In this document: piece after piece, positions 1-10,744 of the stretch
How positions within the stretch are numbered: position 1 is the stretch's first letter
Layout of the letters: each line of letters starts with the position of its first letter
Assembly: GCA_916048095.2 (NCBI GenBank)
Contig: OU696585.1
Location: 5,987,460 to 6,051,459 of the forward strand
Source of the DNA: Sacculina carcini
Taxonomy: Eukaryota > Arthropoda > Thecostraca > Sacculinidae
DNA: 64,000 nt
Direction of reading: 5' to 3'
The notes under the pieces: model-generated
What the model was told of the DNA's origin: nothing
Databases searched by the model: none
The model's input: only the letters and a program-made list of their open reading frames with translations
Program-made: the position numbers and the translations under genes

Positions 1-1340
1 CGAAACGACGGCACTCTGTGGCGTTTTGTGGTTGCCGCATGGCGCCGAGGTCGACCACTCGGTCTGGGAGGGGACGTAATCCGTCAGACGATATCTCCAG
101 CCCGAGGAACTGCAGCCTACGTCGGCCAAACATGCATTTGTCGGGTTTGACGACCAGTCCGGCCTTGGAGAGTCTCCTGAAAAGTTCGACGAGGTCATTG
201 CGGTGTGTCGCTGCATCAGGTGAATACACCAGAATGTCGTCTATATACGCGTAAACTCTTGGCATTCCTCGCAACACCGAATCCATTAATCGCTGAGACG
301 TCTGCGCCGCATTACAGAGACCAAAAGGCATGCGCGTGTAATGGTACAGACCGAGTGGTGTCGTAATCGCCGTCTTCGGCTGATCCCGTTTCGCCACCGG
401 AATTTGCGCGTATGCTCGAGCGAGATCCAGCTTGCTGAACACTTGCGATCCGCCCAAAAGGTCGGCAAATCCTTGAATATGCGGGATAGGGTACCTGTCC
501 GGTGTTGTAACCGCGTTCAGTCGTTCGTAGCATCCTACCATTCGATAAGCTTTGCCACCATCCTTCGGCACCAGATGAATAGGGCTGGCCCATGGCGAGG
601 ACGAAGGAACGACAATGCCACGCTCTAGAAGCTCGTTCAGCTCTCGCTTTGCCGCTGTCAGCTTGCCGGGCATTAGTCGCCGCGGCCGCGAGTACACCGG
701 AGCACTCCGCGTCTCAATTCGGTGTTCCACTCCCGGCGTTCTGATGACTGGGAATCCGGTGGGAGGTGCACAGAGACGACGAAACTCGACCGACGATCGT
801 ACGTCGGAGAAACCGGTACCATCTGCTTCCAGCTCCTGAACGTTACTAACGTGCGCCAGCGCGGGATGTAGTCGGTTCGTCAGACTCCCGGCGTGTGTTG
901 ACAAATGCGTAACGCTGTCAATGAGGCGTCTGTTGCGCATGTCCAGCACCAGGCCGAATTCCCTCAGAAAATCTGCGCCGAGTATGGGTGACGGAACGGC
1001 TGCCACAATGAACTTGAAATTGTACGATCGCCCGAGGCCAAGGTCGACGTCAATTGGTAAATCTGCTTGAAAGACATCAATTCTGGACCCATTGGCCGCG
1101 CGGAGCAGTGGTCTGTTGAGCGGTGTGGTGTGATTCTTCGAAGCTGGCAACAGAGATACCTCACTGCCGCTGTCGACGAGGTAGCGCCGCCCCCTATGAT
1201 CTACGACGTGAAGCAGGTGACACTCTGGACTGCAGCCGGTCAGCGCCACTACTGCCGGCTGCCGGGCGCGTTTCCCGACATGTCCGCTCGGAACGAGCAC
1301 GAACCGGTGCACCTGCGAGCCGCTGGACCCCACTGCCGAT
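1..1340 (-). CDS. pol: Ty3/gypsy pol: protease and reverse transcriptase, partial at window edge
   Basis: Read on the minus strand in one frame that stays open until it leaves the window at base 1. An aspartic protease motif (LVDSGSEVSLLP) lies at about 1155-1185. A linker follows, then reverse transcriptase with SPWASPIHLVPKDGG near 560-600, LDLARAYAQIPV near 390-430, RMPFGLCNAAQ near 310-340 and the catalytic YIDD box at 236-247. It would copy the element's RNA inside a cytoplasmic particle. The pol frame overlaps the 3' end of gag in a different frame, so a programmed frameshift is likely. RNase H and integrase would lie outside the window. One oddity is GCYERLN, where relatives usually carry CGDYRRLN. 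No stop was seen, so this copy may be fairly young. Confidence 0.9.
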
Positions 1341-2073
1341 GAAATTTGCACCAGCGACTGACGAAGGAGCCGGATTCTGACGAAGGCTGCGCCGGATGCC
1401 TCCTCGTCACTCCCCGGGCGGATGCTGACGACCAGTTTTTGTGATTGTGCGCCGCCGAAACCGTCGCTGATTCCTCCTCGCCTGATGACTCTGCCCTTGC
1501 TGGTGAAGGGACCTCTGCGACGCGCCGTCCGGAAGCCGCTGCCACCACTTGTGCCGGCTGATAGTGAGCATCCGCTCGCACGGCTACCTCCACTAATGAC
1601 ATGGTCTGAAGCCACTCCCTGCAAATTAGTTGCAGCGCTGCGGGCATCCGGGCAAGGAAAGATTCAACAATGATCTCATGACCGGTGTCGCTAGGATACA
1701 GCGCCTCCAGGTCGCCATACAGCTGCGAAGGCTTGCGAGAACCCAACTCACCCGGAATGCTCAGCAGCCTTCTCAAGCGCTCGGCTGAAGTGAGCTGCAG
1801 ACGCCGACGCAGGCGGTTACACAACTGTGTGTAACTGTCACCGGGAAGAGGCCTCGCAGTGGCCAGGTCCTTTACAATGCGAAATTGTGATGGCGGTAAT
1901 TTCGCGAGCACCTTCCGCATCATCGTGCTTTGAACAGTGATTCCTGCGTCCTCTAAAAGATTGTCGCACATGGCAATCCAAGTGTCGACATCAATATCGT
2001 CAAAGGCGGGGAGTTCAACCCTGACGCCCGAAGACTGGGATGCAGAACATGGTTCAGAACATTTACTTTCCAT
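1249..2073 (-). CDS. gag: Ty3/gypsy gag polyprotein
   Basis: An intact 274-residue frame that begins with ATG at 2073 and ends by overlapping pol. The N-terminal half has the retrotransposon gag pattern of helices and conserved words such as VELPAFDDIDVDTW, LARMPAALQLICREWL and SLVEVAVRADAHY. Near the C-terminus WCKFHRQWG followed by RRCTGSC resembles the variant zinc knuckle of this gag family. The product would form the particle that packages element RNA. The start fits because a primer-binding-like stretch and an LTR-like end lie directly upstream. The same strand carries pol immediately downstream. Confidence 0.85.
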   Translation of the reverse strand: MESKCSEPCSASQSSGVRVELPAFDDIDVDTWIAMCDNLLEDAGITVQSTMMRKVLAKLPPSQFRIVKDLATARPLPGDSYTQLCNRLRRRLQLTSAERLRRLLSIPGELGSRKPSQLYGDLEALYPSDTGHEIIVESFLARMPAALQLICREWLQTMSLVEVAVRADAHYQPAQVVAAASGRRVAEVPSPARAESSGEEESATVSAAHNHKNWSSASARGVTRRHPAQPSSESGSFVSRWCKFHRQWGPAARRCTGSCSFRADMSGNAPGSRQ

Positions 2074-2080
2074 TTCAGGA

Positions 2081-2255
2081 AGCTAATTCGGGGTCACCAC
2101 TGTAGAGGACCAAAAAGCTGTAAGTGCCAAATACTTTTACCCAGCGGAAAATCAAGCACTCCTCACTGGTCAGGACACGAGTGATGTATTAGTGAAGAGA
2201 AAAATAACAATGAAAATAATCAACGTATCCAGCGCGCCATGATTAGTCCACACAT
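2081..2255 (-). repeat. Candidate 5' LTR and primer-binding site of the gypsy element
   Basis: Reading the minus strand toward gag, the sequence ends in CTCTACA and is followed at once by GTGGTGACCCCGAATT, which looks like a tRNA primer-binding site. A TGTGTGG start near 2255 would give an LTR of about 155 bp. The partner LTR is outside the window, so the outer limit is an inference. Confidence 0.45.
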
Positions 2256-2289
2256 AATTAATATAAAACAGTTGCTATCTATGCGCACT

Positions 2290-3129
2290 GGCTACAGCAT
2301 TGTTTGAAAACCGCTTTTCTGCTAAAAACCTGAATCTGTTGGAAAATAACAACAGTTGGCATAATTTTTATGAGCCTTACATTTACCTTTATCCTACCAG
2401 AAATGAACTACGTTGATTATAATATTTTTACGTAGTATTCTATCTTAAAATTCCATTTTAAGCATCATTTCATTCATCAGATTAATTATTTGCAAATATA
2501 TATGTACAAATACTGAAAATATTCACACAAAGACCACACATATACACACAAACTTGTGTCCCTAATGAGACTACGAATAAAAGCGGCTGACATTAATCAG
2601 AGTGACAATCCTGACCAGAAAGACGGGCAATATATTCAAGCCTCTGCACAACGTTTTTATTTCAATTTATCCGAATTAAAAAAAAAAAAATATATATTCA
2701 CGTAGGAAAAAAACGACAGAAGAAATATATTTTATGTATAAAAAGGTATTTTAACACAAATGTCTACATCAAAGAAACCATCATCCATGAAACCAGTTCT
2801 AATAACATGTCACTAATAAAAACCAATTAATTTGGTTCAACTTTCCTTGATCTGCCGCCAATTTTTTTCAAAATCTCTAATGTCTGTAATGTACAAAACA
2901 GAGATGTCAACACAAATAACCAGATTATAGAAGAAATTATCTATAAAACCACTTCTCAAAAAATGCTTAGTCATAAAATCAAATTAATTTGGTTCAACTT
3001 ACCTTGATTAGAGATGCGATCTAAAAAAACGATGTTTTTTTATAAAAAAAAACGTCGACCAAAAAATACAGGTTTTTTTTCAAGAGTCATGCAAAGAATT
3101 CAAATTATGGAAATGGTATATTTGGGATG
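2290..3129 (+). repeat. AT-rich repeat unit, first copy of a direct duplication
   Basis: This stretch has no coding sequence. It shares long diverged similarity with 3563-4140: both contain a GAACTACGTTGATTATAAT-like word (second copy GAACTTCGTTGATTATAAT), CCCTAATGAGACTACGAAT, a CAATCCTGACC block and AATTAATTTGGTTCAACTT-type text. Part of it recurs inverted at about 41750-42560, so it is a dispersed repeat of unknown class. Confidence 0.7.
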
Positions 3130-3562
3130 TTAACCCTCCTATTATCTTTGGGGTCAATTTGACCCCAAGCGATATTCAATTCAATATAACTTGCTAAAAA
3201 TAATTCAAACTTGACTGATTTTTGGTGACTTTGTTAAAAATTGTCTACCAAGTTGTTTATGTTTCAATTTTTTATGATGAATTAAAAATTGAATGTCAAT
3301 TTTTTTGATCACTTATTTGGTCCTTGGGGTCATATTGACTCCATACTACTGGAACTCACACTGATAATTGGCACGTATTTTAAACATATCTTAGTGTGTC
3401 TACTTACATATCTGGCACCATCTGATAGTGCCTGTTGATTGCGTTTGCGCACAGATAAGGTCTTGATCTCAAATATGTTAAACTTCGTTATGTTAATGCA
3501 TAATCTTAAATATGTTAAACCTCGCTAATACAGTTGGGGTCAAATTGAAATTATTGAGTTAA
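3130..3562 (+). mobile_element. piggyBac-like MITE flanked by TTAA
   Basis: The dinucleotide-precise flanks are TTAA at 3130-3133 and TTAA at 3559-3562. The left end starts CCCTCCTATTATCTTTGGGG. Each end carries CAATTTGACCCC in inverted orientation (3154-3165 and the complement near 3534-3545). TTAA target duplication and a CCCTCCT start are typical of piggyBac-derived non-autonomous elements. It sits between two blocks of the surrounding AT-rich repeat, and no transposase is present. Confidence 0.5.
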
Positions 3563-4140
3563 TCATTGTGTAAGAAAGCAGGGTTTGATAATCGTTTTTT
3601 CTGGCAAAAAATTCAAACTGTTTTAAATAAACAACACCAGGTGGCATAATTTCAAGTATTTTTTACACAATACCCTTTTGCTACCAGAAATGAACTTCGT
3701 TGATTATAATAACTTTCATCATCTCATTCAACGGATAAATTATTTGCAAATATAAAAGTGCAAGCACTGCAAATATTTACACAAAGAATACAAATATACA
3801 CACAAACTTAGTGTCCCTAATGAGACTACGAATTAAAGTGGGTCGCATTATTCAGAGTGGCAATCCTGACCATAAAAACTGGCAATATTTTCGTGTAGGA
3901 AAAAAAACACTGAGGAAATATATTTAATGTACAAAAAGTTATTTGAACACAAATAACTACATCAAAGAAACCATCATCCATAAAAACCAGTTCTAAAACA
4001 GGTTATTGATATAAATAAACAATTAATTTGGTTAAACTTTCCTTGATCTGCCGCCAATTTTTTTATTCAAAATCTCTACATCTACGAAAACCGTCTTTCA
4101 AAAATTTCGATTTTGGAAAAAACCATGGTTTAAAAAAATA
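3563..4140 (+). repeat. AT-rich repeat unit, second copy
   Basis: A diverged direct copy of roughly 2300-3000, about 1.27 kb downstream. The shared order of words (CCAGAAATGAACT, TTATTTGCAAATATA, CACACAAACTT, GAGACTACGAAT) makes duplication clear. No gene is visible. Confidence 0.7.
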
Positions 4141-4394
4141 CTTTAAAACAAGTGGTTTAGCCAGCCGCTTTTACCAGCAGGCTACTTAATATACTAAAGG
4201 TATTTGCATGCACATCAATAAAATCTATCTTACATAGAGACTGTATTAGAAAACATTGTTTCATTAAAAAAGCGTTAGTTTAAGCGTTAGTTGCTTTGTA
4301 CACACGTTCTACTTTTTGTCACTGACCAGCAATATATGTATCAGAAATATATCCATGTTTATAAGATCATATATTTCATCAGAATGGTTTCCTT

Positions 4395-4432
<38 letters not shown>

Positions 4433-4550
4433 TCCGTAAATAGAATCATCTTGGAAATCCTGGATATGTTGAAGAAAATCATAAATATACAAACAAATAT
4501 GTGGGGCCGAGCTCCGAGCATTACGGTACTCCACAAACCATATTCTTCTG
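4141..4550. other. Spacer with a TA microsatellite; no gene seen
   Basis: AT-rich sequence with a TA dinucleotide run at about 4397-4430. I see no coding or RNA feature. Confidence 0.6.
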
Positions 4551-5004
4551 TGTTTGTATTTGTATTTGTATTTGTACTTCAGCCTACCACAAGCACAATT
4601 GGCATAAAGAATAAAGTAGACATGCAATAATAAAACTAAATAAAATAAATAAGCCAGAATACATGTAACATGCAAATGCAGAAACTACAAAACTGCAGAG
4701 AAAAACATGCGAACATACATGGCAAATTATAGAGGTCGTGACAAGAATCAGAATATAGGTGTAATTACAAAAGGCAGCACGTAAGTAAATAAATATGCCA
4801 CTACAAATATAACATGCGAATCAGGCAGACATGCAAACATATACAAGCACACATACAAACAAGTATAGAGAATGCAGTTATGAGCAAGTTATTTAATCTA
4901 ATATCAAGAAAAGGTCTAGCATGCACACATACACAACAAGAACAAATAATGCAATTATGAGCATGCTTTTAGCTTTTATGCTTTTAGCATTATGAGCAGG
5001 TCAT
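4551..5004 (-). repeat. 3' untranslated region and repeated tail of the minus-strand LINE
   Basis: On the minus strand this follows the reverse-transcriptase ORF stop. It ends in about four copies of the hexamer AAATAC (4552-4577), the kind of short-repeat tail seen at non-LTR retrotransposon 3' ends. It marks the likely downstream boundary of the LINE. Confidence 0.6.
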
Positions 5005-7023
5005 TTAATCTAATAGCGAGAGAAGGTGAGAATGTAGTAGCTTCGAGAATGATTTAACAGAAGTGGAGGAGAGCAGTTCATATGGAAGGTTGTTGTACAT
5101 ACGTGGTGCAGTAAACTGAAGAGAGCGTGTCGACCAGAAGGATTCACAAAGAGAACGAGGTTCAAGGAGTACTTTGAACTGTCGTGTATCACGAGGACCA
5201 ACATGTGGCGATAGGAGTTCTAGAAGATACTGCGGTGAGTCAGAAAGATGTAAGAGCTTGTATGTCAGTAAACAGATTTTATGATGAATGCGGTAGGGTA
5301 TGGGTAGGATACCCAGGTCACGTAGATGGGATGATGTGGGGTGATGTGGAGGAAGGCGAAGGATGAAACGACAGGCTTGATTAAGGATAGACTGCAGTAT
5401 GTTATAGGATTTCTGTGGAAGGTGTAGAAATAGTGAATTGCAGTAGTCAATGCGGGGAAGTATGAGAGCAGATACCAGAGAGTGTGCGAGAGGAGAGTCA
5501 ACGTAAGGACGGATCAAATATAGATTTCGGATAATTAATCGACAGATATGAGCGGCAGAAGTGAAGTGTTTTTGATAGGATAGGTGCGGATCTAGTATAA
5601 TACCGAGGTCACGTACATGGGATGAAAGAGGCAAGTCAGACAGAGCAGGGTGGATCTTAGGCGGGTGAAGAACAATATATTCAGTTTTAGAAGGATTGAT
5701 GATCAGTGATCGTGAGGAGGCCCAAGATGAGATAGTGTCCATGATATGAGGAACAGACTTTTGATAGGATAAGGGAAGGAAAATCTGGACGTCATCTGCA
5801 TATATATGAAAAGAAAGGGATAATTTGCGCAATATGGGACAGAGAGATGACATGTAAATGTTAAAAAGAATAGGCCCCAGTGATGAACCCTGGGGAACCC
5901 CTGATAAAAGAGGAAGAGTTTGTGAATGACAGGAATCGAAAAGAACAGAGTAGGAGCGATTAGTGAGGAAGGATGTTAAGAGAGAAAGAGCTGAATGGGA
6001 TATTCCAATGGAAGAGAGGTCTTGAATCAAAATTTTATGATCGACGAGGTCGAAAGCAGATGACATATCCAAGAGAATAAGTAATACAGATGTTTTTTGT
6101 GAAAAATGAGAGAGTATATCGTGCTGAAGGCGAACAAGGGCAGATTCGGTTGAACGTCGTGGAACGAAGCCTGATTGAAGATCGTCAAGGAGATGATTAT
6201 GATGAAGATAGGCTGACAGTTGATGGCAGATGGCAGATTCAAGGATTTTGGAGGAGAATGGAAGGAGGGAAATAGGTCGGTAGTGTTTTAGAATTGTCGG
6301 ATCAAGAGAGGGTTTTTTAAGGATAGGAGTGAGAATGGCATGTTTGCTGGTGATGAAGGTTCCATGAAGAAAAGAGGCATTGATGAGATGGGTCAGAAAA
6401 GGAGCGAGTAGATGAAGAGAGGACGATATAGCAGAAAGGTTTATTGGATTAGATGGACAAAATGATTTTTTGGTATGTGTCATGAGGCGATGGGTGGTAG
6501 TTATTGAGATCTGATGAAAAGAAGTTGAAGAACATGTGGTAGAAGAAAAAGGAAAAGTTGTAGTAGGTGCATGGTTTGATGGTGTAGGAAGTTCAGAGCG
6601 TAAGGAAATGAGTTTATCAGCGAAATATTTGGCAAAATCGGAGCAGGAGATGGTGGTCTCAGGAGCAGTTGGTTTGCGACCTAGAAGGGAATTCAGGGTT
6701 GACCAGAGCGGTTTTGGAGAGGATATGAGGGAAGGAATGTGATTAAGGTAGTATGATTTTTTAGCATCGAGAACAGTACGGACGTAGTAGGCACTAGAAA
6801 AAGCGAAGGATTTCCAGTCGTTTGGAGATTTGGTGCGTCGCCATCGTCGTTCTAGTCGACGCTGGGAACGCTTTAGAGATACTAGATGATGAGTGGACCA
6901 AGGTGGCGGAGGAGGTCGTTTATCACCTCGGAAAGTGCGAAGAGGAAAGAGATGATCAGCGATCGAGATGAGTTGAGAAGTGAAGAAGGAATCGAGTTGA
7001 GAATGGTGAAGATTCAAATACAT
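5005..7023 (-). CDS. Rex1/CR1-type LINE reverse transcriptase, 672 residues
   Basis: One long open frame on the minus strand. Conserved LINE reverse-transcriptase blocks appear in order: PILKKPSLDP and KHYRPISLLPFSSKILE, LQSGFVPRRSTESALV, LLDMSSAFDLVDHKIL, GVPQGSSLGPILFNIYMSSL and the catalytic IYADDVQ box (encoded near 5785-5800). A C-terminal region with RIDYCNSLF, RDLGILPIPYRIHHKICLL and a FTAPRMYNNLP motif follows. The enzyme would copy element RNA at a nicked genomic target. The endonuclease half lies just upstream in a second frame, so the full polyprotein is broken by a frame change between 7023 and 7172. Two other fragments of this family occur in the window, at 19.5-21.4 and 37.2-38.1 kb. 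Confidence 0.88.
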   Translation of the reverse strand: MYLNLHHSQLDSFFTSQLISIADHLFPLRTFRGDKRPPPPPWSTHHLVSLKRSQRRLERRWRRTKSPNDWKSFAFSSAYYVRTVLDAKKSYYLNHIPSLISSPKPLWSTLNSLLGRKPTAPETTISCSDFAKYFADKLISLRSELPTPSNHAPTTTFPFSSTTCSSTSFHQISITTTHRLMTHTKKSFCPSNPINLSAISSSLHLLAPFLTHLINASFLHGTFITSKHAILTPILKKPSLDPTILKHYRPISLLPFSSKILESAICHQLSAYLHHNHLLDDLQSGFVPRRSTESALVRLQHDILSHFSQKTSVLLILLDMSSAFDLVDHKILIQDLSSIGISHSALSLLTSFLTNRSYSVLFDSCHSQTLPLLSGVPQGSSLGPILFNIYMSSLCPILRKLSLSFHIYADDVQIFLPLSYQKSVPHIMDTISSWASSRSLIINPSKTEYIVLHPPKIHPALSDLPLSSHVRDLGIILDPHLSYQKHFTSAAHICRLIIRNLYLIRPYVDSPLAHSLVSALILPRIDYCNSLFLHLPQKSYNILQSILNQACRFILRLPPHHPTSSHLRDLGILPIPYRIHHKICLLTYKLLHLSDSPQYLLELLSPHVGPRDTRQFKVLLEPRSLCESFWSTRSLQFTAPRMYNNLPYELLSSTSVKSFSKLLHSHLLSLLD

Positions 7024-7171
7024 AAATGGAGATAAGTGATGGTAGATGAAAGCAGAAAAGGTTTCAGGACTGTGTGATTTGTAGTCACGATAAGAGAAAG
7101 TTTTGGTTTTAGAGGGGACAGGATGAAGTGGGAAGGACGTGAGAAGAAGGCTGTGGTCAGTAAAATTGGAA

Positions 7172-7741
7172 TCAGGGGAAAAACAGTGACAGGAGGAAGG
7201 GATGGTTCTGAGTGATGTGATAGGAAGGGGTGATAATTAAGTCAAGAGTATGTCCAGCAATGTGTGTAGAAACATGAGGAGTCATATCTAGTGAGTGAGT
7301 TTCTAGGATAGATAGGAAATCCTTAGTATAAGGTTTATTTGAAGGAGAGTCGGGCCAAAAATTGAAATCACCAAGGATCAAGAAGGAATGTGAGAAGCGA
7401 GATATAATGGCTTCAATCAGGACAGGAAATTCTAATAGGAATTTAGGAGTGGAACCAAGGTGATCATGACGATAGATAATATTAAGACAAACACGAGAAC
7501 AGGAACAGCCTTTGACAATGAGTGAGAGAACTTCAAAGGAACTAGGCGGAGTAGTCAAGAGCGAGCAGCGCACTACAGAGAACTTGGATCGAAAAATGAT
7601 GCCAGTACCGCCACCTGAGGAACGTTCTAGGGACGAAGGACGAGGGGCGTTAAGGTAAGAGTAATGAGAAGGAAGAGATGAATTGTTTTGAATTGAATTG
7701 TTTCCTTCAATGGACACATATTGTCTATTGTTGTTGTTCAT
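7172..7741 (-). pseudogene. APE-type endonuclease part of the Rex1/CR1-type LINE, 5' truncated
   Basis: Minus-strand frame with the back half of an apurinic-type endonuclease: GGGTGIIFRSKF, LNIIYRHDHLGSTPKFL, the active-site-like FLILGDFNFWPDS and HTLDLIITPSYH. The N-terminal third of the domain is missing and the frame stops before the reverse-transcriptase ORF. The SDH-containing end is therefore lost or frameshifted. It belongs with 5005-7023 as one decayed element of about 3.2 kb. Confidence 0.75.
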
Positions 7742-8433
7742 ATAGTTGTTGTTGTCTCCTATTTGACAGGTAACTTGATATCCATTCGTGCGCTATCCAG
7801 CCAACACCATGATTATAACTTATTTTTCAATATTGAATGGCTGCCTGTGTCGAAAGCATTTTTGAGATATAAAAACCGACAAGTTTGCGTTTGTAAATTT
7901 GTGTTTATATACTATTTATCTATTTATATTGTTTGATTTGCTTATATCAATATATAAGTTGTGTTTGGGATTGCGTCTTGATTCGCCAACACCTTGGCAT
8001 GCGCATATTTTGCTGTTATCAGCATATATTTACGACAGACACACACACACACTCGTACACCTAAACAGTACGGGTGTATATGCGTGTGAGTCTGTATGAT
8101 TATTCGTCTTACTTAATAAAAACTATATATTTCCAAATTACTACAGTACTACATCTACCGAAGTATTTCAATTGTTAAATTACTATTATTATGGATTATA
8201 ATAATTACCAAATTACTTCAATTGTTCAAGTTCATTTTATTCACTACGTTATGATGATTTTTTTCAAAATGCGCGTTTTCTCGCATAGTCTCAAACAGTG
8301 AACAATGTTGTCAGTCTACACAAGTAAATCAATATTTAACACGAACACTGATGTTCAATTAATTATACTATGTTATATATATGAATGTCTGCATAAGAAT
8401 ATGCTGCTCGTTATATGCACTGGTCCTTTTCAG
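7742..8433. other. AT-rich spacer; no gene seen
   Basis: Contains a short AC run near 8040-8052 and otherwise unremarkable AT-rich sequence leading to the first recognisable exon. Nothing coding could be supported. Confidence 0.5.
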
Positions 8434-8499
8434 ATATGGAAATGAACATTACTGTTGAAGGTGACACAGACAATTACACGGACACTAGAGTAAATCTCG
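8434..8499 (+). CDS. Candidate exon of the lectin-domain host gene (66 nt, phase 1-1)
   Basis: A polypyrimidine tract and TTTTCAG precede it, and CTCG followed by GTGAGTAA closes it, a near-consensus donor. Reading from the second base gives MEMNITVEGDTDNYTDTRVNL, an acidic polar stretch with two N-glycosylation-like sites (NIT, NYT). It ends with one spare base, which matches the two-base start of the exon at 11154. That shared phase with downstream exons is the main reason to link it to the same gene. No domain is recognised in so short a piece. Confidence 0.45.
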
Positions 8500-8783
8500 G
8501 TGAGTAAATTAACATACCATTTTACTACACTTTTTCATGAAAATAAATACAGAGGCTGTGTAACCCCACTCCATCATAATGGTCAACCCCAGAAGCAAAT
8601 CTACATGAGATTAAACAGCTCTTCAATATCACGTTCTCTTCCAATTGCATTGTTTTTGTACTTTTCATAATAGCGGAGTCGTTACTGTTTCTGTAATGTA
8701 TTGAAAACACAACTAGACAACACTTCATGTTTACAACCCTTGTGTCCTCAATTTTTTCCATCCCCACAGACTTTCGGTGGGAG

Positions 8784-8930
8784 ACGCTGCCGAGTGCTAC
8801 ATCTTGACAGTAGCTGATTATCGCCCTCTGTTCGATGAGATCGTCCAGACTGATGCTAGGGAGCCGATGCCGACGTTTTCATTGACCTATTGTATCTACT
8901 CTGAAGCATATGTTTCACCTGATTGTTCAG
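8784..8930 (+). CDS. Possible exon with two alternative acceptors (8770 or 8784)
   Basis: An open frame reads AECYILTVADYRPLFDEIVQ and continues through FSLTYCIYSEAYVSPDCS to a TCAG/GT donor at 8930. It contains three cysteines, as expected of an extracellular module. The best acceptor by sequence is CCCCACAG ending at 8769, but that start gives the wrong phase for the exon at 8434. The AG at 8782-8783 gives the right phase and joins cleanly to 11154. It may be a real exon, an alternative exon or a decayed one, and I do not recognise its domain. Confidence 0.35.
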
Positions 8931-9058
8931 GTTCACGTCCCGAAGCATGATGGTTTAACAACCTATCCACGCGGCTGTTTCACAGCTAACCCTCTAACGC
9001 TCGGAATGTGTAGTGTTTGTCCCCTCTCCATACGACCTTCGCTGGCATCCACCTCCGG
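8931..9058. other. Intron sequence next to a gypsy fragment
   Basis: Short interval between the possible exon and the downstream end of a minus-strand gypsy pol fragment. No separate feature is seen. Confidence 0.4.
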
Positions 9059-9868
9059 CTACTCATAGCTATGTAGTCTGACTAGCATTGAATCTACTTC
9101 CTGGAACAATCGATATATCTCCTTGTGCTGTTCCACCTGTTTATTTTGTCCTTGTCGTACGTTTTTTTGCAACGATGGTTTTAGGAGATCCAGTCTACTC
9201 TTGGCCGTCCTCCCAAACATCATTTTCATCGGTGTACTTAATCTTATCCTGTTGTGTGTTCCTGTAAGCCATAAGGAAAGCATGAATTTTCGGTCGAACT
9301 GGCTCTGCTTTAAGATACCCTTTCATCTGTCTTACTGCTCTCTCTGCAGTTCCATTTGTTGTAGATTTAAATGGCGCTGAAAAAATGTGCCGTTTTCCAT
9401 TTCTTGCCAGAAATGACTTAAATTCATCACTCATCAATTGTTGACCATTATTTGACAAAAGAATATCTGGAATATTGAATTTCGCATATATTTCCAGAAG
9501 ATGATGAATAGTCCGAGATGTTGCGATAGATCTCATTTCAACAAACTCCACCTATTTGGTATAGCTATGAATTACAACTAGATAATATACACCTTTAATC
9601 GGTCCAACAAAATCTATATGTAGTCTTTGCCATGGTCTACTGGCATACTCCCACGGATGCGAATTCGAAGCGCTTAGCTTAGGTATATTCTGGATACAAG
9701 CTCTGCATTAGCGCACTTCGTTTCGATATCATCATTGATCTTTGGTCACCATACGTGCATTCGACTGAGTTGTTTCATTTTCACTATGCCTATGTGTCCA
9801 CTTTGCAGCTCACAAAACACTCTGTAATGTAACCGTTTCAGAACAATGACTCGAAATCACCATAGTAA
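9059..9868 (-). pseudogene. pol: Ty3/gypsy integrase, inactivated
   Basis: Continues pol from 9869 on the minus strand with the zinc-binding and core regions of a retroelement integrase. WEYASRPWQRLHIDFVGP (about 9600-9650) holds the first catalytic aspartate. The second is altered: LLSNNGQQLMSDEF has Asn where relatives have Asp. The glutamate remains in STTNGTAERAVRQMKGYL. A TAG stop interrupts at about 9551, replacing the usual Trp of TKWVEF. The product would have joined element DNA to the host chromosome. This copy cannot make an active enzyme. Confidence 0.82.
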
Positions 9869-10738
9869 TCATCCATCCTTGATTATGACTTCAGTTAGTC
9901 TCACCTTGAATTGCTTCATTTCTTCACTCACCCGCTCCGGAAAACCATTCTGAGCCACTTGGAGAAAACGAGACAAGATCGGACAATTACGCGTCTCTCG
10001 TCTGATATTTTTCACCGTCACCGGATACAATGAATCCAGTTGTCCTAGAAGACAAACCCTAAATTCTTCCACTGTTGCTGATTCCCAATTCCGCCCTGGC
10101 AAACGCGACAACCAATCAATCACGGGTATCTGTTCTGATATTATCACTTCAATATTAAGCTGGAATTCGACCAATTTTAATGCCCATCGCTGAATTATTG
10201 ATACCGCGAACGCTGTTAGTTGCGCATATGGACCGATAGCATTAGCCAATGGTTTGTTGTCTGTTATCACTCGAAATTTCCGTCCATACAAATATTGACG
10301 CAGCCCATGTTGAGCCCATACAACACGTAATCCCTCTCTTTCTATCTGCGAGTAGTTATGTTCATGTACAGACAAAGCTCTTGAAACAAAAACGACAGGT
10401 TTTTCATCCCTTCCTTGAACCAGTACAGCTCCCAATCCACTAGGACTCACATCCGTTATCACTTTAGTTTGACTCTTGGCATCAAAATGCTGCAATATGG
10501 GTGCTGATGAAATCATCATCTTAATTTCTTCAAAACTTCTTTCACACCCTTTGGACCAATTGAAGACTGTATCATTTCTCAGTAATACATGTATTGGTCG
10601 TGCCACTGCTGACAAATTTTTCAGGAAACGAGCATACAAATTTACCATGCCGAGGAATGATCTTACCCTTCGCTGGTTTCGCGGAGTCTTAGCCTTTATC
10701 ACAGGCATAATTTTTTCTTCATCCGGTTTTATTCCCAT
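9869..10738 (-). pseudogene. pol: Ty3/gypsy reverse-transcriptase thumb and RNase H, 5' truncated
   Basis: A 289-residue minus-strand frame begins in GIKPDEEKI, the end of the reverse-transcriptase palm/thumb, and continues through RVRSFLGMVNLYARFL. RNase H follows with ITDVSPSGLGAVLVQ, SQIEREGLRVVWA and FRVITDNKPLANA, then the linker NCPILSRFLQVAQNG. The catalytic reverse-transcriptase palm (YxDD) is absent because homology stops near 10744. The piece is a truncated remnant lying in an intron of the lectin-domain gene, antisense to it. Confidence 0.85.
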
Positions 10739-10744
10739 GTTTCA

